Assembly: GCF_009903625.1 (NCBI RefSeq)
Contig: NZ_CP047569.1
Coordinates: forward strand, 2,768,501-2,832,500
Direction: 5' to 3'
Source: Microbulbifer sp. ALW1
GTDB lineage: Bacteria; Pseudomonadota; Gammaproteobacteria; Pseudomonadales; Cellvibrionaceae
Length of the DNA: 64,000 nt
A model generated the notes under the pieces. It was not told the DNA's origin. It made no database searches and saw only the letters and a list, made by a program, of their open reading frames with translations. The position numbers and the translations under genes were made by a program. Shown one piece after another: positions 35,767-44,106 of this stretch (positions are counted from its first letter, which is position 1; every line of letters begins with the position of its first letter).

Positions 35767-36156
35767 ATGAGTGTTGAGATTACAGCTCTGTATGGGAGCT
35801 TGTGCGCGTTACTGGTGATTGCCCTGGCATTCAAGGTGGTGACCTTCCGGCGCGGGAAAAAAGTGGGGATAGGGACCGCTGGCGATAAAGAAGGGGAGGT
35901 AGCGGTCCGCGCCCATGCCAATGCCATTGAGTATATTCCGCTGGCATTGATTCTGCTGTTGGTGGCGGAAATCAACGGCCTTTCCCATGTCTGGCTGCAT
36001 GTCCTGGGTGCATCTCTGGTCCTTGGACGACTTCTGCACGCGGTGGGTTTCACCGTTGGCAAGGGTGGGTATCACCCGGGGCGTTTTGTCGGCACTCTGC
36101 TGACCTGGATCGTGATCCTTGCCCTGGCGGTAATCAACCTGCTGTGGCTGTTTTAA
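35767..36156 (+). CDS. MAPEG family membrane protein
   Basis: A 129-residue four-helix membrane protein of the MAPEG family (membrane-associated eicosanoid and glutathione metabolism). The family stretch VRAHANAIEYIPLALILL is clear and bears the Glu and Asn that contact glutathione in relatives. AAGGAA lies upstream of the ATG. Bacterial MAPEG proteins may show glutathione transferase activity; the substrate here is unknown. It follows the amidohydrolases by 36 nt and could share their transcript. Confidence 0.9.
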   Translation: MSVEITALYGSLCALLVIALAFKVVTFRRGKKVGIGTAGDKEGEVAVRAHANAIEYIPLALILLLVAEINGLSHVWLHVLGASLVLGRLLHAVGFTVGKGGYHPGRFVGTLLTWIVILALAVINLLWLF

Positions 36157-36195
36157 TCCAGCTTGGTTTCAAGTAAAAACACCCGATAAAGCCCC

Positions 36196-36220
36196 AAAAA
36201 AAAAGCCCGGCAAGCCGGGC
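36196..36220 (-). terminator. Terminator of yebG
   Basis: GCCCGGC and GCCGGGC pair perfectly around AA; on the minus strand the stem is followed by nine or more T residues. It lies about 45 nt past the yebG stop. Confidence 0.85.
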
Positions 36221-36264
36221 AGAGTACAGGGATGGAATCAGTGTGTCGCCAGGAAGGCGACCGC

Positions 36265-36567
36265 TTATTGATTGGCCGCCAGCGGGGTGACGTTTTCTTC
36301 CGCTACCGGTGACGGCTCATTGGCCTCGTCTTCGGCCAGCAACTCTTCCGGCTTTCCTTTACAGGCTTTCGCCAGAACTTCGCGACGCTTGGCAAGCATC
36401 AAGCCAATTTCTTCACTGGCTTCTTCAGAAACACCTTCAACATGGCGCTCGATCAGCGCGGTGATGTTGGCGGCCAGTTCCAGCATTTTGTCGTGTTCTT
36501 CGGCATCTTTTTTGTTGTCGAACATGGCTCCGTCTCTATCGCATTTCCAAACCGCTACTACCGCCAT
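36265..36567 (-). CDS. yebG: YebG family SOS-type protein
   Basis: A 100-residue small protein matching YebG (E. coli 96), a DNA-damage-inducible protein of unclear role. The start MAVVAVWKCDRDGAMF and the segment DNKKDAEEHDKMLELAANI align with the family; the tail is acidic and low-complexity. The ATG at 36567 has AGGAGG upstream (minus strand); a longer reading to 36669 would run through the promoter region. A LexA-like box about 35 nt upstream supports SOS control. Confidence 0.88.
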   Translation of the reverse strand: MAVVAVWKCDRDGAMFDNKKDAEEHDKMLELAANITALIERHVEGVSEEASEEIGLMLAKRREVLAKACKGKPEELLAEDEANEPSPVAEENVTPLAANQ

Positions 36568-36600
36568 AGTGGCCTCCTGTAACCGTGTGTTGTTGTCAAT

Positions 36601-36616
36601 GTGTATGTATGTACAG
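36601..36616 (-). promoter_or_regulatory. Candidate LexA box upstream of yebG
   Basis: Read on the minus strand, CTGTACATACATACAC fits CTGTATATATATACAG at 13 of 16 positions; the weak half lacks the final G. It lies 34-49 nt upstream of the yebG start, where a repressor would block the promoter. Confidence 0.5.
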
Positions 36617-36637
36617 TATCTGTATAAATGTTCAGTG

Positions 36638-37288
36638 TCAACCGAGCGTCCATACAAGCCGCGCGGCAAGGCCTATCAGCAAAATACCGAATAACTGCTG
36701 TAACCGATGGCTCCAGCTGCCGCCACGTATGCCGCGCTTACGACCAATGTACACCAGAGTGGCGATCAGTAGATACCAGGCGGCATCAATACCGCCGGCG
36801 AGGGTCGCCATGGCGATTTTGGTGCTGGTGCTCTGGCCATCGCTAAGGAACTGGCTGAAGAGGGCAGTAAAGAAGAGGGCTACCTTGGGATTGAAGATTG
36901 CGATGGCGAATCCCTGCATGGCGGCGCGAACCGGTGAAGCGGGCAGCGATTGCTGCGGCTGGTCTGTGGCATCGTCAATGGGGCCCGCCGCTGCACTGGA
37001 ATTCGGGCTTGGCGCCGAGAGGGCCTTCCAGCCAAGGTAGAGCAAAAACAGCGCGCCGATCCATTGCAGGCCGGTAAACAGCGCGGGTGACTGGGTCAGG
37101 AGCAGTGTCAGCCCGAGTGCAGATAGCAGCGCATAAAGACCGATTGCCAGGCCGTGGGCAAGGGCGCAGGCAGTACCATTGACAAGACTTGCGCTGGCAT
37201 GACGCAGCACAATGAGTAAGCTCGGGCCAGGAGACATGGCGCCAAGGGCGCAAACCCCGGCCAGCGACAGCCATTCCAGAATACTCAT
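36638..37288 (-). CDS. LysE family translocator (RhtB-like exporter)
   Basis: A 216-residue inner-membrane exporter of the LysE/RhtB family, with about six helices. The N-terminal GAMSPGPSLLIVLRHA is the family signature and FNPKVALFF the second conserved region. Family members export amino acids or their derivatives. Its ATG overlaps the stop of the DUF924 gene by 1 nt, so the two are coupled. The hydrophilic loop after helix 3 is longer than usual (about residues 90-118). It ends just upstream of the yebG control region, on the same strand. Confidence 0.9.
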   Translation of the reverse strand: MSILEWLSLAGVCALGAMSPGPSLLIVLRHASASLVNGTACALAHGLAIGLYALLSALGLTLLLTQSPALFTGLQWIGALFLLYLGWKALSAPSPNSSAAAGPIDDATDQPQQSLPASPVRAAMQGFAIAIFNPKVALFFTALFSQFLSDGQSTSTKIAMATLAGGIDAAWYLLIATLVYIGRKRGIRGGSWSHRLQQLFGILLIGLAARLVWTLG

Positions 37289-37938
37289 CAGAAGCCCCCT
37301 CCATTGTCCAGCCAGGCCTGCTCTGCGACCGAGGTGTCTCGGCCCAGTGCGTTATTGCGGTGCGGGTAACGTCCGAATTCATCGATAACCGCCTTGTGGG
37401 CCACGGCGAACCGGTAGTAGCCTTCCGCCGCCTGTGTGTCGCTGTCGTCTACCCCGGGGCCGCTGAACGCCTGTCGCAGTTGGTCGAAGTAGGCCACAGA
37501 CTGGGCCTGGATCTCGCCGGATTCCGAATGTTCCAGCGGCATGCCCACAAAGGCCCTCTGGTGCAGGCCGAATTCACCCTGGCGATTCTCGCGGACGATG
37601 GTTTGGCCGATATCCAGTGCCAGCGGGTCGCCGGCAAAGGCTGTGGGCTGTCCACGGAAAATATTACGGCTGAACTGGTCGCATAACAGGATCAGGGCTA
37701 GCTCACCGCGGGAGGATTCCCGCCAGTGATCCAGCTCACCCGCTTGGGCGGCCTCCACGGTAGCGCCAAAGTGTTTGCGGATCTGCTGGTCGAACTCGTC
37801 ACTCTTCTGAAACCAGCGGTTGCGGCTGGCGATATCGGGCATTGCCTGCAGTTCGTCGCTACCGAACCAGAAATTGAGGACCTCTGAGGTGGTAACGGTA
37901 CCCCGGAGGGCAGAGGCTTGGCTGGAATCTGGGGTCAT
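37288..37938 (-). CDS. DUF924 family protein
   Basis: A 216-residue cytoplasmic helical protein of the DUF924 family (TPR-like fold). The segments VLNFWFGSDELQAMPD, ALILLCDQFSRNIFRG and GRYPHRNNALGR are the family hallmarks. Function unknown. First gene of a two-gene unit with the LysE exporter (1-nt TGATG overlap), an arrangement that suggests a metabolite-related role. Confidence 0.9.
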   Translation of the reverse strand: MTPDSSQASALRGTVTTSEVLNFWFGSDELQAMPDIASRNRWFQKSDEFDQQIRKHFGATVEAAQAGELDHWRESSRGELALILLCDQFSRNIFRGQPTAFAGDPLALDIGQTIVRENRQGEFGLHQRAFVGMPLEHSESGEIQAQSVAYFDQLRQAFSGPGVDDSDTQAAEGYYRFAVAHKAVIDEFGRYPHRNNALGRDTSVAEQAWLDNGGGF

Positions 37939-38214
37939 GTGTTCCTCTTGGTGAATTTTTTACTGGGGTTGCATCCAAATCAGGCTTGGCCCGCGTCCAT
38001 TCAGAAGAAAGGAAAAGCCCACCCTGGGTCGATAATGCGGCAAAGCGGTGAACTGTGCTGCTTAAAAAAGGTACTATTTGGCGCTGAACGCCGTTTTTCG
38101 TCGGGGCTTTGGCGAAAAAGTGGTCAGAATGGCCTTTGTTAGCTTCCCGGGTATGTGTTTGTAGATGGTGTTGTGGCTGATTTTGCCCCCTGTAGCAAGA
38201 GCGAGATAAAACGA

Positions 38215-39102
38215 ATGAGAGCGAGAAATTCAAAAGTACGCAACGGCCTGCCGGCCTGGGGTATTGCGATTGCGGTTGCCCTGGGTCTGGGTGTGTCCGG
38301 CAGTGTGCTGGCGCAGAGCGACGAGGTCGTGAAGCCAGTACCGCCGGCCCCTCCGGCGCCGGTGATTGTGGTACCTGAGCCTCCGGAAGGTAAGGTGACC
38401 AAGCAGGTTCGAATCCTGCGCCAGGAAGACGGCAGTCTGCGTATCCATACGCGGGACGAAAATGGCGAAAACGCCGACGTGGAAATCAACCTCGGTGAGG
38501 CCTTCGGCGGCGCGGTGACCCAGCGCATTTATGAGAAGCTGGAGGAGAAGGGCATCCTCGATGAGAAGGGGCTGGTTATTGAGGAGGCGCTGGAATCAGT
38601 GCCGCGCAATATCCAGATTGGCATCCAGGCCGACCTGGAGCGGGCCCAGCGGGCGGAGGAACGTGCTGAGCGCGCCAGGGAGCGTGCAGAAAGAGCACGT
38701 GAGGACAGTCACCATGACCATCACTACGAGAATTACCGGCCGCAGGATCTGGAGTGGCTGATTGCGGTCATCGCGATTCTGGCGGTGTTCGGCACGCCGA
38801 TCATGATTGTCTGGCTGGCGACCCGTAACAGCTATCGCAAGAAACAGCTGGTGATGGAGAACATCAACCGCATGGTCTCGGAAGGCCGTGATATTCCGCC
38901 AGAGTTACTGGATGCACTGGAGGGCGAAAGCACCAGCAAAGCCAAAGATCGGGGCTTTACCCTGATTGCGGTCGGCGCTGCGATCTTTATCTGGCTGACC
39001 GCGGCTGGCGGTCTGGGAGCGGGTAGTCTTGGCCTGATTCCGCTGTTTATCGGTGTGGCGCGCTACATCAACTGGAAGCTCGATCAGCAGCAATTCGGTT
39101 AA
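38215..39102 (+). CDS. DUF6249-type membrane protein upstream of an ECF sigma gene
   Basis: A 295-residue membrane protein. The N terminus holds a signal peptide or anchor ending near VLAQS, then a proline-rich stretch (PPAPPAPVIVVPEPPE), an extracytoplasmic part of about 150 residues with an Arg/Glu-rich helix (AERARERAERARED), and three hydrophobic helices at about 198-220 and 265-290, where the DUF6249 domain lies. ATG 38215 is preferred over a GTG at 38155. It is followed after 12 nt by the sigma factor, so it could sense or tune that system. Function not established. Confidence 0.75.
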   Translation: MRARNSKVRNGLPAWGIAIAVALGLGVSGSVLAQSDEVVKPVPPAPPAPVIVVPEPPEGKVTKQVRILRQEDGSLRIHTRDENGENADVEINLGEAFGGAVTQRIYEKLEEKGILDEKGLVIEEALESVPRNIQIGIQADLERAQRAEERAERARERAERAREDSHHDHHYENYRPQDLEWLIAVIAILAVFGTPIMIVWLATRNSYRKKQLVMENINRMVSEGRDIPPELLDALEGESTSKAKDRGFTLIAVGAAIFIWLTAAGGLGAGSLGLIPLFIGVARYINWKLDQQQFG

Positions 39103-39114
39103 GGACAACCATCC

Positions 39115-39669
39115 ATGAACCTCGATGATGAGGATCTGATCAGGCGCGTCGTCGACGACGGGGACCAGCGGGCTTACGCCCAGCTGGTTCGTCGCTATCA
39201 GTCACAGCTGCGATTCTCGCTCCGTCAGCTGTGCGATGGCGACCAGGGGTTGGCGGACGATATGGCGCAGGAGGCTTTTATCAAAGCCTACAAGGCGCTG
39301 CCGGCATTTCGGGGTGATGCGCGATTCAGCACCTGGCTGTATCGCATCGCCTACAATCTGGTCATGAGCCACAAGCGCAAGAATGCGCCGGATGTGGATC
39401 AGGACGCGGTCGATCGCGCCCAGGCCCAGGAAAGCGTCGAAGAAGCGCAGCAACTGGGGATGGCCAGGGACCTGAATTCAGCGATGGGGGAGTTGAGTGA
39501 CGCCCAGAGGCAGGCGGTGCATCTGTGTATGCAGCGCGGCTTTTCACACGAAGAGGCGGCAACCATTATGAAGTTGCCGCTGGGCACGGTAAAATCCCAC
39601 GTTAACCGCGCCAAGGCCAAATTGCAGACACTGCTACAGGCTTGGCGAGAGGAGGTAGTCAGTGGCTGA
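39115..39669 (+). CDS. ECF RNA polymerase sigma factor
   Basis: A 184-residue extracytoplasmic-function sigma factor. Region 2 contains LADDMAQEAFIKAYKALPAF and FSTWLYRIAYNLVMSHKR; region 4 has the helix-turn-helix GFSHEEAATIMKLPLGTVKSHVNRAKAKL. AAGGA lies upstream of the ATG. It overlaps the following membrane protein by 8 nt and follows the DUF6249 gene closely, so these three genes form one unit. The downstream protein is the likely anti-sigma factor by position. Confidence 0.92.
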   Translation: MNLDDEDLIRRVVDDGDQRAYAQLVRRYQSQLRFSLRQLCDGDQGLADDMAQEAFIKAYKALPAFRGDARFSTWLYRIAYNLVMSHKRKNAPDVDQDAVDRAQAQESVEEAQQLGMARDLNSAMGELSDAQRQAVHLCMQRGFSHEEAATIMKLPLGTVKSHVNRAKAKLQTLLQAWREEVVSG

Positions 39670-40063
39670 CTTCAAAACAGAGGGTAGTTCCACAGGTATG
39701 GTCATCAGAAACGGTGTTGTGCAGCCCGCAGGGCCCGCTAGCGAAGTGGGTGAGCCGGATTTCGACACCTGGCTTTCCCAGCAGTTGCAGTTTAGCGAGC
39801 CCCATCTCGATGATGGCGGCTTCTGTGATCGGGTAATGGCGGATTTGCCGCCGGTACCGGCAAAGCGGATTGAGCGCCGGGCGACCCGTTATCAATACGC
39901 TGCTGTGGTCGCGGCATCGGCGATTGTCTGCTGGCAGTTCCCGCTGGAGCAGATGTTGACCCAGATGGCGGAGCAAAGTATCAGTTTATATAGCCTGGTG
40001 GGGGTGGGTATTCTCAGCTCTATCGTGGCGATGACCGGTGGTATTTGGGCTGCACGCCGCTAA
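39662..40063 (+). CDS. Small two-helix membrane protein, probable anti-sigma factor
   Basis: A 133-residue protein starting from GTG 39662 with GGAGG close upstream, overlapping the sigma gene by 8 nt. About 80 soluble residues come first, then two hydrophobic helices near 79-95 and 105-128. There is no clear H-x3-C-x2-C zinc motif, so it is not a standard ZAS anti-sigma factor. Its place directly behind the ECF gene, with coupling, is the main reason to suggest anti-sigma activity. Family not recognised. Confidence 0.6.
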   Translation: MADFKTEGSSTGMVIRNGVVQPAGPASEVGEPDFDTWLSQQLQFSEPHLDDGGFCDRVMADLPPVPAKRIERRATRYQYAAVVAASAIVCWQFPLEQMLTQMAEQSISLYSLVGVGILSSIVAMTGGIWAARR

Positions 40064-40079
40064 TCTAACCGTTGCGAGA

Positions 40080-40115
40080 GGGCCGACGAAAAGTCGGCCC
40101 CTTCTGGTTTTCTCG
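40080..40115 (+). terminator. Terminator of the ECF sigma unit
   Basis: GGGCCGAC pairs with GTCGGCCC (8 bp, 5-nt loop) and is followed by a T-rich stretch (CTTCTGGTTTTCTC), right after the stop of the membrane protein gene. Confidence 0.7.
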
Positions 40116-40174
40116 TTTCCCGTCTAATTCCCTATCTATATCTCCCGCCGACTCCTTGTCACGCTGACTCCTTG

Positions 40175-40720
40175 TTACCGATGATATTGTCCCAGCTGTA
40201 TATCGCCGCGCCGGGTTACTTTGATCGAAGGCAGAATTGACTGCCGCAAACCCAGCTTGGCTTCCAGTTCGTAAGGCACCGTGTTGCCCTGGAGTCTGAG
40301 AAGCTCCGCCGCTGCCATAAAGGAGCCCATCAGGTTGGCCGAGGCATCTACCACTATGGCCTCCTGCCCGTAAGCGGGAATGGTCGGGAGTTCGCTGGAG
40401 GTACCGGTAATTACCTTGTGCCCCGCAAGTTTCAGGGTGTAATAGAGCCCGGATAGTGCCAGTTCACTACGGTTGGGATTAAAAACTCGCAAGTGGATAC
40501 GAAACCGCAGGTCACCGCTGTGGTTGTTTGGCAGGGGTTCCAGCGCAGTCACCTGGACCTCGGGCTTTTCGAAATCTGGCGACAGCACGGCGCAGCCCTG
40601 GAGCAGGGCTGCGGAAATAAGCATTGCCCAGATCAGGGCGATACCTCGAATACGGCTCCAGCCGGATGCCCATTCGCTCTGGTGCTTCTTTGCGCAGCGT
40701 TGGTCAATACGATGTTTCAC
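40175..40720 (-). CDS. LEA type 2 domain lipoprotein
   Basis: A 181-residue lipoprotein. The hydrophobic stretch IALIWAMLISAALLQGC ends in a lipobox; the mature part holds a LEA-14/WHy-like domain (RIHLRVFNPNRSELALSGLYYTLKLAGH), known from desiccation- and stress-related proteins. GTG 40720 with AAGGGG upstream is taken as start; a TTG at 40771 is possible but has no good ribosome site. Probably in the envelope; function unknown. Confidence 0.8.
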   Translation of the reverse strand: MKHRIDQRCAKKHQSEWASGWSRIRGIALIWAMLISAALLQGCAVLSPDFEKPEVQVTALEPLPNNHSGDLRFRIHLRVFNPNRSELALSGLYYTLKLAGHKVITGTSSELPTIPAYGQEAIVVDASANLMGSFMAAAELLRLQGNTVPYELEAKLGLRQSILPSIKVTRRGDIQLGQYHR

Positions 40721-41003
40721 AGTTATCCCCTTGTAAATCTGGATGTGCTTCACGGAAACCGGGTTGGCCAAAAGTGATTACCCGGAAAACCTTGTTCTGT
40801 TTATTCGTCCCCCTGTAGACAGTAGCTGCCTGAGAGGGTTCGGAGAGACCCGTTAGGTCCTTGGTTTACGGTGCGTTTGCGCTTATATGGCAGTTCACGG
40901 GGGCTGCCACTGAAGGCTATACTCAGGGCGCACCAGGGCCTCAATGGATCGAGGCTCAATCGCTAAAGCCAAAAGCTAGCGTCAGCAAGCAAGGATGTGA
41001 CCT

Positions 41004-41957
41004 GTGGAGTTTGCCAAGCTTCAGCCGGATTTACAGCAGTGGATTCGCGATGCTGTCACCAACGGCCAGCAACTGTCGGTGATGATGGATGCCTTGTTAA
41101 AGGCCGGATATCAGCCCGCCATTTCCCAAGCGGTAGAGCAATGTATTGCCGATTACGGCATTTCTTCGCAGCGGCCTGTTTCCCCATTGACACCATCCAA
41201 TGACTCTCATACCAGTAAATCTCGTACCAGTGATTCTAGCTCCGGTGAAAGTCGCACCATTGGCACGAATCCACAGGTGGATGCCGGAAGTCGCTTCCGA
41301 TTTTTCAACCCGGCCAAAAACGGTATTGATCTCGGTGATCGTCAGGTGGAGATTTTACTGGCGCTCAAGCACCCAAACGTTGTGTTAATTGGCAATCTTC
41401 TTTCGGATGCGGAATGCGATGGGTTGATTGCCATGTCGCGCTCGCAGTTAACGCCGTCCCGGGTGGTTAACTCCGAACGCGGTACCTATGACCTGGGGCA
41501 GGCGCGCACCAGTGCCGGTACTTACTTCAAACGGGCGGAAAATCCGCTGATTGCGGGCATCGAGTCCCGCATTTCCCGCTTGCTGGGGGTGCCGGAGAGT
41601 CGTGGCGAGCCGCTGCAGATACTGCACTACCAAGCCGGAGCCGAGTACCGCCCGCACTACGACTTTTTCAACCCCGAAAGACCCGGAAACAAAGGTGTGC
41701 TCTCAATGGGCGGACAGCGGGTTGGCACTTTGATCATGTACCTGAATAGCGTAGAGGCTGGCGGTTCCACAGTCTTCCCCAGGGTGGGGTTGGATGTGCT
41801 GCCGAAAAAGGGCTGTGGCCTGTTTTTCTCCTACGCCAATGAACAGGGTGATCTCGACCACCAGACCTTGCATGCTGGCAGCCCGGTGATCAGTGGTGAA
41901 AAGTGGATTGCGACCAAATGGCTGCGGGTGCACGATTACGTCAGCTCGTCCACCTGA
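41004..41957 (+). CDS. 2OG-Fe(II) dioxygenase, prolyl 4-hydroxylase-like
   Basis: A 317-residue Fe(II)/2-oxoglutarate oxygenase of the P4Hc type. The iron ligands are His218 and Asp220 (RPHYDFF) and His290 (HQTLHAG), and Lys300 likely binds 2-oxoglutarate. Residues 1-55 form an N-terminal helical domain (QQWIRDAV, YQPAISQAV), followed by a Ser/Thr-rich linker at 60-90. It starts at GTG 41004 with AAGGA upstream. Bacterial members hydroxylate proline or lysine in proteins or peptides; the target here is unknown. Confidence 0.9.
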   Translation: MEFAKLQPDLQQWIRDAVTNGQQLSVMMDALLKAGYQPAISQAVEQCIADYGISSQRPVSPLTPSNDSHTSKSRTSDSSSGESRTIGTNPQVDAGSRFRFFNPAKNGIDLGDRQVEILLALKHPNVVLIGNLLSDAECDGLIAMSRSQLTPSRVVNSERGTYDLGQARTSAGTYFKRAENPLIAGIESRISRLLGVPESRGEPLQILHYQAGAEYRPHYDFFNPERPGNKGVLSMGGQRVGTLIMYLNSVEAGGSTVFPRVGLDVLPKKGCGLFFSYANEQGDLDHQTLHAGSPVISGEKWIATKWLRVHDYVSSST

Positions 41958-42060
41958 TCGGGATAACTTCTAATCGAAACTTCTAATCAAAGCTTCTGAC
42001 CGAGATAAATTCGGCGCATTTGCTAGGCTGGATACAGTCCGTTCGCTATAGCTACGAGCC

Positions 42061-43083
42061 ATGTTTTCGATTTCTCTGTCGCCGATATTTCCTACTCCAG
42101 GTGTTCTCAGCGGTCTGCCCGGCCTTGAATGGGCGCAGACGCTACCGACCGACCCTGAGAAGGCAAAAGAGCTTGCCGACGCCTTGGAGCTTGCCAAGGT
42201 GCCGCCATCTTCCTTTTCAAATGTGGTGGAAGTAGTCTCTGCCTCGCTGGTGAATATCTGGGATGGCTTCCTCGGGCATATTCCGTTCTTCATCGCCAGC
42301 GTGCTGATGCTGTTGCTCACCTGGGTGATCGCCACCATTGCCGGGAAGTTCACCCGTCGCTTTGCGAAAAAAACCACCCAGCGTCCGTCACTCCAGGACC
42401 TGTTGGTTCGACTGACCAAAATTTTTATCTGGCTACTCGGCCTGCTGTTTACCGCGATGGTGTTGTTTCCCGGACTGACACCTGCGAAGGCCCTGGGGGG
42501 GCTGGGGTTGCTTTCGGTTGCCGTCGGCTTGGCATTCAAAGACATGTTTGAAAACTTCTTTGCCGGTATTTTGATTTTATGGCGTTTCCCGTTTGAAGCC
42601 GGCGATGTGATCAAATGCGAAAATGTGCACGGCAGGGTGGAAGCGGTAGAGGTGCGCAATACGACGATCCGGCGAACGACCGGGGAGCTGGTGATCGTTC
42701 CTAACCTGTTTCTGTTCAAAAACCCCTGTGAAATCCTCACGGATCGTAACAAGCGGCGTATCACCATCATTGCCGGTGTCGCCTACGGGGAAGATCTCAG
42801 TGCAGCGGTCGACATCATCGAGCAGGCCGTGAGCGGGTGTAAAACGGTGCGGGATGACGAGCCGATCCAGATATTTCCCCAAGGGTTTGGCGATAGCAGT
42901 ATCGATATTGAAGTGACCTGGTGGGCAGGGTCCACCCCCCTGGAAGAGAGGCGCTCCAGAGGGGAGGTGGTCACTGCAGTGAAGAAGGCGTTAGACGACG
43001 CGGGTATTGAGATTCCATTCCCTTATCGCACGCTGACCTTCAAGGAGCCACTGCCCATCGTGGGTGATCTGGGGCGTGAGTAA
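42061..43083 (+). CDS. Mechanosensitive ion channel of the MscS family
   Basis: A 340-residue small-conductance mechanosensitive channel. An N-terminal hydrophobic/amphipathic region (to about 55), then TM helices near 65-95 and 118-140, a pore-lining helix with the AGILILWRFPF-type sequence after GLAFKDMFENFFAG, and the cytoplasmic beta domain. Such channels vent solutes on hypo-osmotic shock. The ribosome-binding site upstream of the ATG is weak. Stands alone, between the dioxygenase and maiA (convergent). Confidence 0.92.
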   Translation: MFSISLSPIFPTPGVLSGLPGLEWAQTLPTDPEKAKELADALELAKVPPSSFSNVVEVVSASLVNIWDGFLGHIPFFIASVLMLLLTWVIATIAGKFTRRFAKKTTQRPSLQDLLVRLTKIFIWLLGLLFTAMVLFPGLTPAKALGGLGLLSVAVGLAFKDMFENFFAGILILWRFPFEAGDVIKCENVHGRVEAVEVRNTTIRRTTGELVIVPNLFLFKNPCEILTDRNKRRITIIAGVAYGEDLSAAVDIIEQAVSGCKTVRDDEPIQIFPQGFGDSSIDIEVTWWAGSTPLEERRSRGEVVTAVKKALDDAGIEIPFPYRTLTFKEPLPIVGDLGRE

Positions 43084-43111
43084 CGCTAACGCCGCAGTGG
43101 AGTCGTCGTGA

Positions 43112-43753
43112 TTACAGTGTGCTGTCGGGCTGATTTTCCGGACGCGCCTTTTCAAAGGCGGGCAGGGCGGCACAGGCTTTGGCGATACGGGCAATGTGTG
43201 GGTAGTTGCTGATGTCCATGCCAAAGCGCTCGGCATTGTAGATTTGCGGGATCAGGCAGCACTCGAACAGGCCCGGATTATCGCCTCCTGCAAAGGCGCT
43301 GCCGAGGGCGGTGAGCTGGGCTTCCAGCGCCTGAAAACCGCCGTCGATCCAGTGCTGGATCCACGCGACTTTTTGCTCGTCACTGGCGCCCAATTCAGAT
43401 TGCAGGTATTTGAGCACCCTAAGATTTTGTATTGGCTGAATGTCACAGGCCAGGTTGTAAGCCAGAGCGCGCACTCGTGCCCGGGCCAGGGCATCTTTGG
43501 GCAGCAGGGCGGGTTCGGGGTGCTGCTCATCCAACCATTCCAGAATGGCGAGGGACTGGGTGAAAATGTGCCCGGCATCGATCAGCGCCGGTACCAGCCC
43601 CTGGGGGTTGAGTTTGCGGTACTGCGCTTCCCGCTGCTCTCCTTTTAGTAGGTTCACCGGGTGATATTCGTACGCCAGCCCCTTTAAATTGAGAGCGATT
43701 CTTACCCGGTAGCTGGCAGAAGAGCGAAAATAGCCGTGCAGCTCCATATCCAT
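43112..43753 (-). CDS. maiA: Maleylacetoacetate isomerase (zeta-class GST)
   Basis: A 213-residue zeta-class glutathione transferase. The catalytic loop reads FRSSASYRVRIALNLKGL, the MaiA form of SSCSWRVRIAL, and the body matches the family (NPQGLVPALI, EWLDEQHPEPALLP). It isomerises maleylacetoacetate to fumarylacetoacetate in tyrosine and phenylalanine catabolism. The hmgA/fah partners are not in the window. ATG 43753 (MDMELHG) follows an AGGA; the extra residues up to 43930 lie in the regulatory region. It diverges from a MarR gene with two operator-like repeats between them. Confidence 0.92.
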   Translation of the reverse strand: MDMELHGYFRSSASYRVRIALNLKGLAYEYHPVNLLKGEQREAQYRKLNPQGLVPALIDAGHIFTQSLAILEWLDEQHPEPALLPKDALARARVRALAYNLACDIQPIQNLRVLKYLQSELGASDEQKVAWIQHWIDGGFQALEAQLTALGSAFAGGDNPGLFECCLIPQIYNAERFGMDISNYPHIARIAKACAALPAFEKARPENQPDSTL

Positions 43754-44106
43754 TGATTCCTGTCTGGTTGATCTCGATCCGTTGTTGCGGTGCCACAGCT
43801 GGTAGGCGCATGCTCGGGAAGTTAATAGGCTTGGGGGGAATCGGCGCAAATTATTTGCGTGAAAACCTACGCAAGCTGACAAAAATGGCGCCAAACCTCG
43901 TATAATCTTCGGCCGATTTCGTCTGAGCACACTCCGGCCTGATCCCGGCCGCTCCCACCCTGATGTATACCTGATATATAACGGTCGGTGGCTGCCGAGC
44001 CCGAAACTGCCAAAAAATTCCTGCGGCAGTGGTTACATTTGAAACCAATTTTAGTTACATTTGAAACCTGGTACAACCCCGTTCCTCAGCAGGTGAATGA
44101 ACCGCA
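43754..44106. promoter_or_regulatory. maiA/MarR divergent control region
   Basis: A 353-nt gap with no gene. Besides the twin operator at 44032-44067 it contains GTATAATC at about 43899 as a possible -10 toward the MarR side and an AT-rich stretch TGTATACCTGATATATAACGG near 43960. The position fits one regulator controlling both directions. Confidence 0.5.
44032..44067. promoter_or_regulatory. Twin 14-bp operator-like direct repeats, 22 bp apart
   Basis: GTTACATTTGAAAC occurs at 44032-44045 and again identically at 44054-44067, a spacing of 22 bp (two helical turns). Each copy is itself a dyad of the form GTTnCAnnTGnAAC, as MarR-family dimers prefer. It lies 40 nt upstream of the MarR gene, so self-repression is the simplest reading. 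Confidence 0.7.
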
